Source of the DNA: Hybos culiciformis
Taxonomy: Eukaryota; Arthropoda; Insecta; Diptera; Hybotidae
NCBI GenBank assembly: GCA_964007475.1
Contig: CAXFZM010000077.1
Span: forward strand, 186,001 to 250,000
Direction of reading: 5' to 3'
DNA: 64,000 nucleotides
Shown: positions 63,365 to 64,000 of the stretch, one piece after another
Layout: every line of letters starts with the position of its first letter
Position numbering within the stretch: the first letter of the stretch is position 1
Program-made: the position numbers and the translations under genes
The notes under the pieces: model-generated
Databases searched by the model: none
What the model was told of the DNA's origin: nothing
Seen by the model: only the letters and a program-made list of their open reading frames with translations

Positions 63365-64000
63365 CCCCCCCTGTTGAAAAAATTAAAAATTCCATCGACC
63401 CCCCCTGTTGAAAAAATTAAAAATTTCATCGACCCCGCCCTGTTGAAAAAATTAAAAAATTTCATCGACGCCCCCTGTTGAAATAATTAAAAATTTCATC
63501 GACCCCCCTGTTGAAAAAATTAAAAAATTCCATCGACCCCCCCCCCTGTTGAAAAAATTAAAAAATTTCGTCGACCCCCCCTGTTGAAAAAATTAAAAAA
63601 TTTCATCGACCCCCCCCTGTTGAAAAAATTAAAAATTTCATCGACCCCCCTGTCGAAAAAACTAAAAATTTCATCGACCCACCAAATGTTGAAAAAATTA
63701 AAAAATTCCATCGACCCGCCTTTGTAGAAAAAATTAAAAATTCCATTGAACCCCTCCTGTTGAAAAAATTAAAAATTCCATCGACCCCCCCCTGTTGAAA
63801 AAATTAAAAATTTCATCGACCCCCCCCCCCTGTTGAAAAAATTAAAAATTTCATCGACCCCCCCCTGTTGAAAAAATTAAAAAATTCTATCGACCCCCCC
63901 TGTTGAAAAAATTAAAAATTTCATCGACCCCCCCCTGTTGAAAAAATTAAAAATTTCATCGACCCCCCCCCTGTTGAAAAAATTAAAAAATTCCATTTAC

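Larger units (their letters stand above)
1..64000 (+). repeat. Tandem satellite DNA array, ~34-35-bp monomer, fills the window
   Basis: The same short unit repeats without interruption and always in the same orientation. Its parts in order are TGTTG, A6, TT, A5 or A6, TTCC or TTTC, ATCGA, then a C run. With C7 and A5 the unit is 34 bp; C-run length and A5/A6 choice make most units 33-36 bp, so about 1,800 monomers fit. The consensus holds about 13 G+C in 34, with roughly 10 C to 3 G and 13 A to 8 T on the + strand, so strand asymmetry is strong and constant. Nearly every monomer carries one TTAA and one TCGA (its only CpG). No unique sequence of even 100 bp interrupts it, and the array runs past both window ends. 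It is a eukaryotic satellite by inference; the family and species are not recognised. Confidence 0.97.
61301..64000 (+). repeat. Terminal satellite family, second block (copy of 54.9-57.7 kb)
   Basis: TTTACCCACCC monomers start at 61736, 62463, 63197 and 63996 (727, 734 and 799 bp apart), with the same alternation of CGTTGACAAATT and TGTTGAAAAAATT forms. Offsets to the first block shrink from 6,457 to 6,386 to 6,316 bp, each step about 70 bp or two monomers. The block runs off the end of the window. Confidence 0.85.

Noticed and set aside
1..64000. CRISPR array
   Set aside because: Units of 33-36 bp resemble CRISPR repeats in length, but they abut directly with no unique spacers and no cas genes.
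1..64000. CENP-B box
   Set aside because: The only CpG context is ATCGAC or TGTCGAA, and I found no match to the TTCG-N4-A-N2-CGGG pattern.
1..64000. Relation to bird W-chromosome XhoI/EcoRI-type or CNM-type repeats with A3-5/T3-5 clusters
   Set aside because: Those have 21-bp or 41-42-bp basic units from established descriptions. The monomer here is 33-36 bp with a C homopolymer, and I cannot support a link.
1..64000. Bacterial promoters (TTGAAA as a -35 box)
   Set aside because: The hexamer recurs in every monomer without a correctly spaced -10 box, and the array is not bacterial in character.
1..64000. TTAA in each monomer as piggyBac insertion scars
   Set aside because: TTAA is part of the consensus A/T tract; there is no transposon end or duplicated target around any site.

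Overview
The whole window is a single tandemly repeated satellite DNA array. From base 1 to base 64,000 I see one short monomer repeated head to tail in one orientation, roughly 1,800 times. I found no gene, RNA gene, transposon, CRISPR array, telomere repeat or stretch of unique sequence. Read on the + strand, the monomer is TGTTG, then A6, TT, A5 (or A6), TTCC or TTTC, ATCGA, then a run of C that is usually 6-8 long but reaches 16. Most monomers are 33-36 bp. The open reading frames that can be drawn through it (up to about 130 codons, both strands) are by-products of the repeat and are not genes.

The setting is eukaryotic: tens of kilobases of pure short-period satellite with nested higher-order repeats (HORs) is typical of centromeric, pericentromeric, sex-chromosome, B-chromosome or other heterochromatic blocks. 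Nothing in the sequence identifies the species, and I do not recognise the monomer as a named family.

The interest lies in how the array is organised above the monomer. (1) 0-19.5 kb is a left territory marked by TTAAATATTCC monomers. It contains a 2.77/3.47-kb HOR at about 2.07-9.8 kb, and a copy of the 1.4-4.3 kb part lies 16,774 bp downstream at 18.2-21.05 kb. (2) About 19.5-34 kb is a middle territory with a 1,085-bp HOR at 25.7-28.8 kb and a block at 21.5-24.1 kb repeated about 9 kb away at 30.5-33.2 kb. (3) From 34.08 kb on, monomers with AAATAAAAATTTC appear repeatedly. This part holds a compound 3,972 + 931 bp HOR (4,903 bp) at 33.7-46 kb, a regular 426-bp (12-monomer) array at 46.7-48.4 kb, and an apparently exact 3,285-bp tandem duplication at 48.3-54.9 kb. 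(4) 54.9-57.7 kb and 61.3-64.0 kb are two copies of a terminal family built on an ~800-bp unit, marked by TTTACCCACCC, TGTCGAAAAAACT and CCAAATGTTG. Between them (57.9-61.3 kb) lies material copied from the 47.8-54 kb region.

Spacings between matching landmarks change in steps of one or two monomers (about 32-36 or 70 bp), the expected result of unequal exchange in register. All positions were read by eye from landmark variants. Block edges are accurate to about one or two monomers, and identity statements cover only the landmarks compared.
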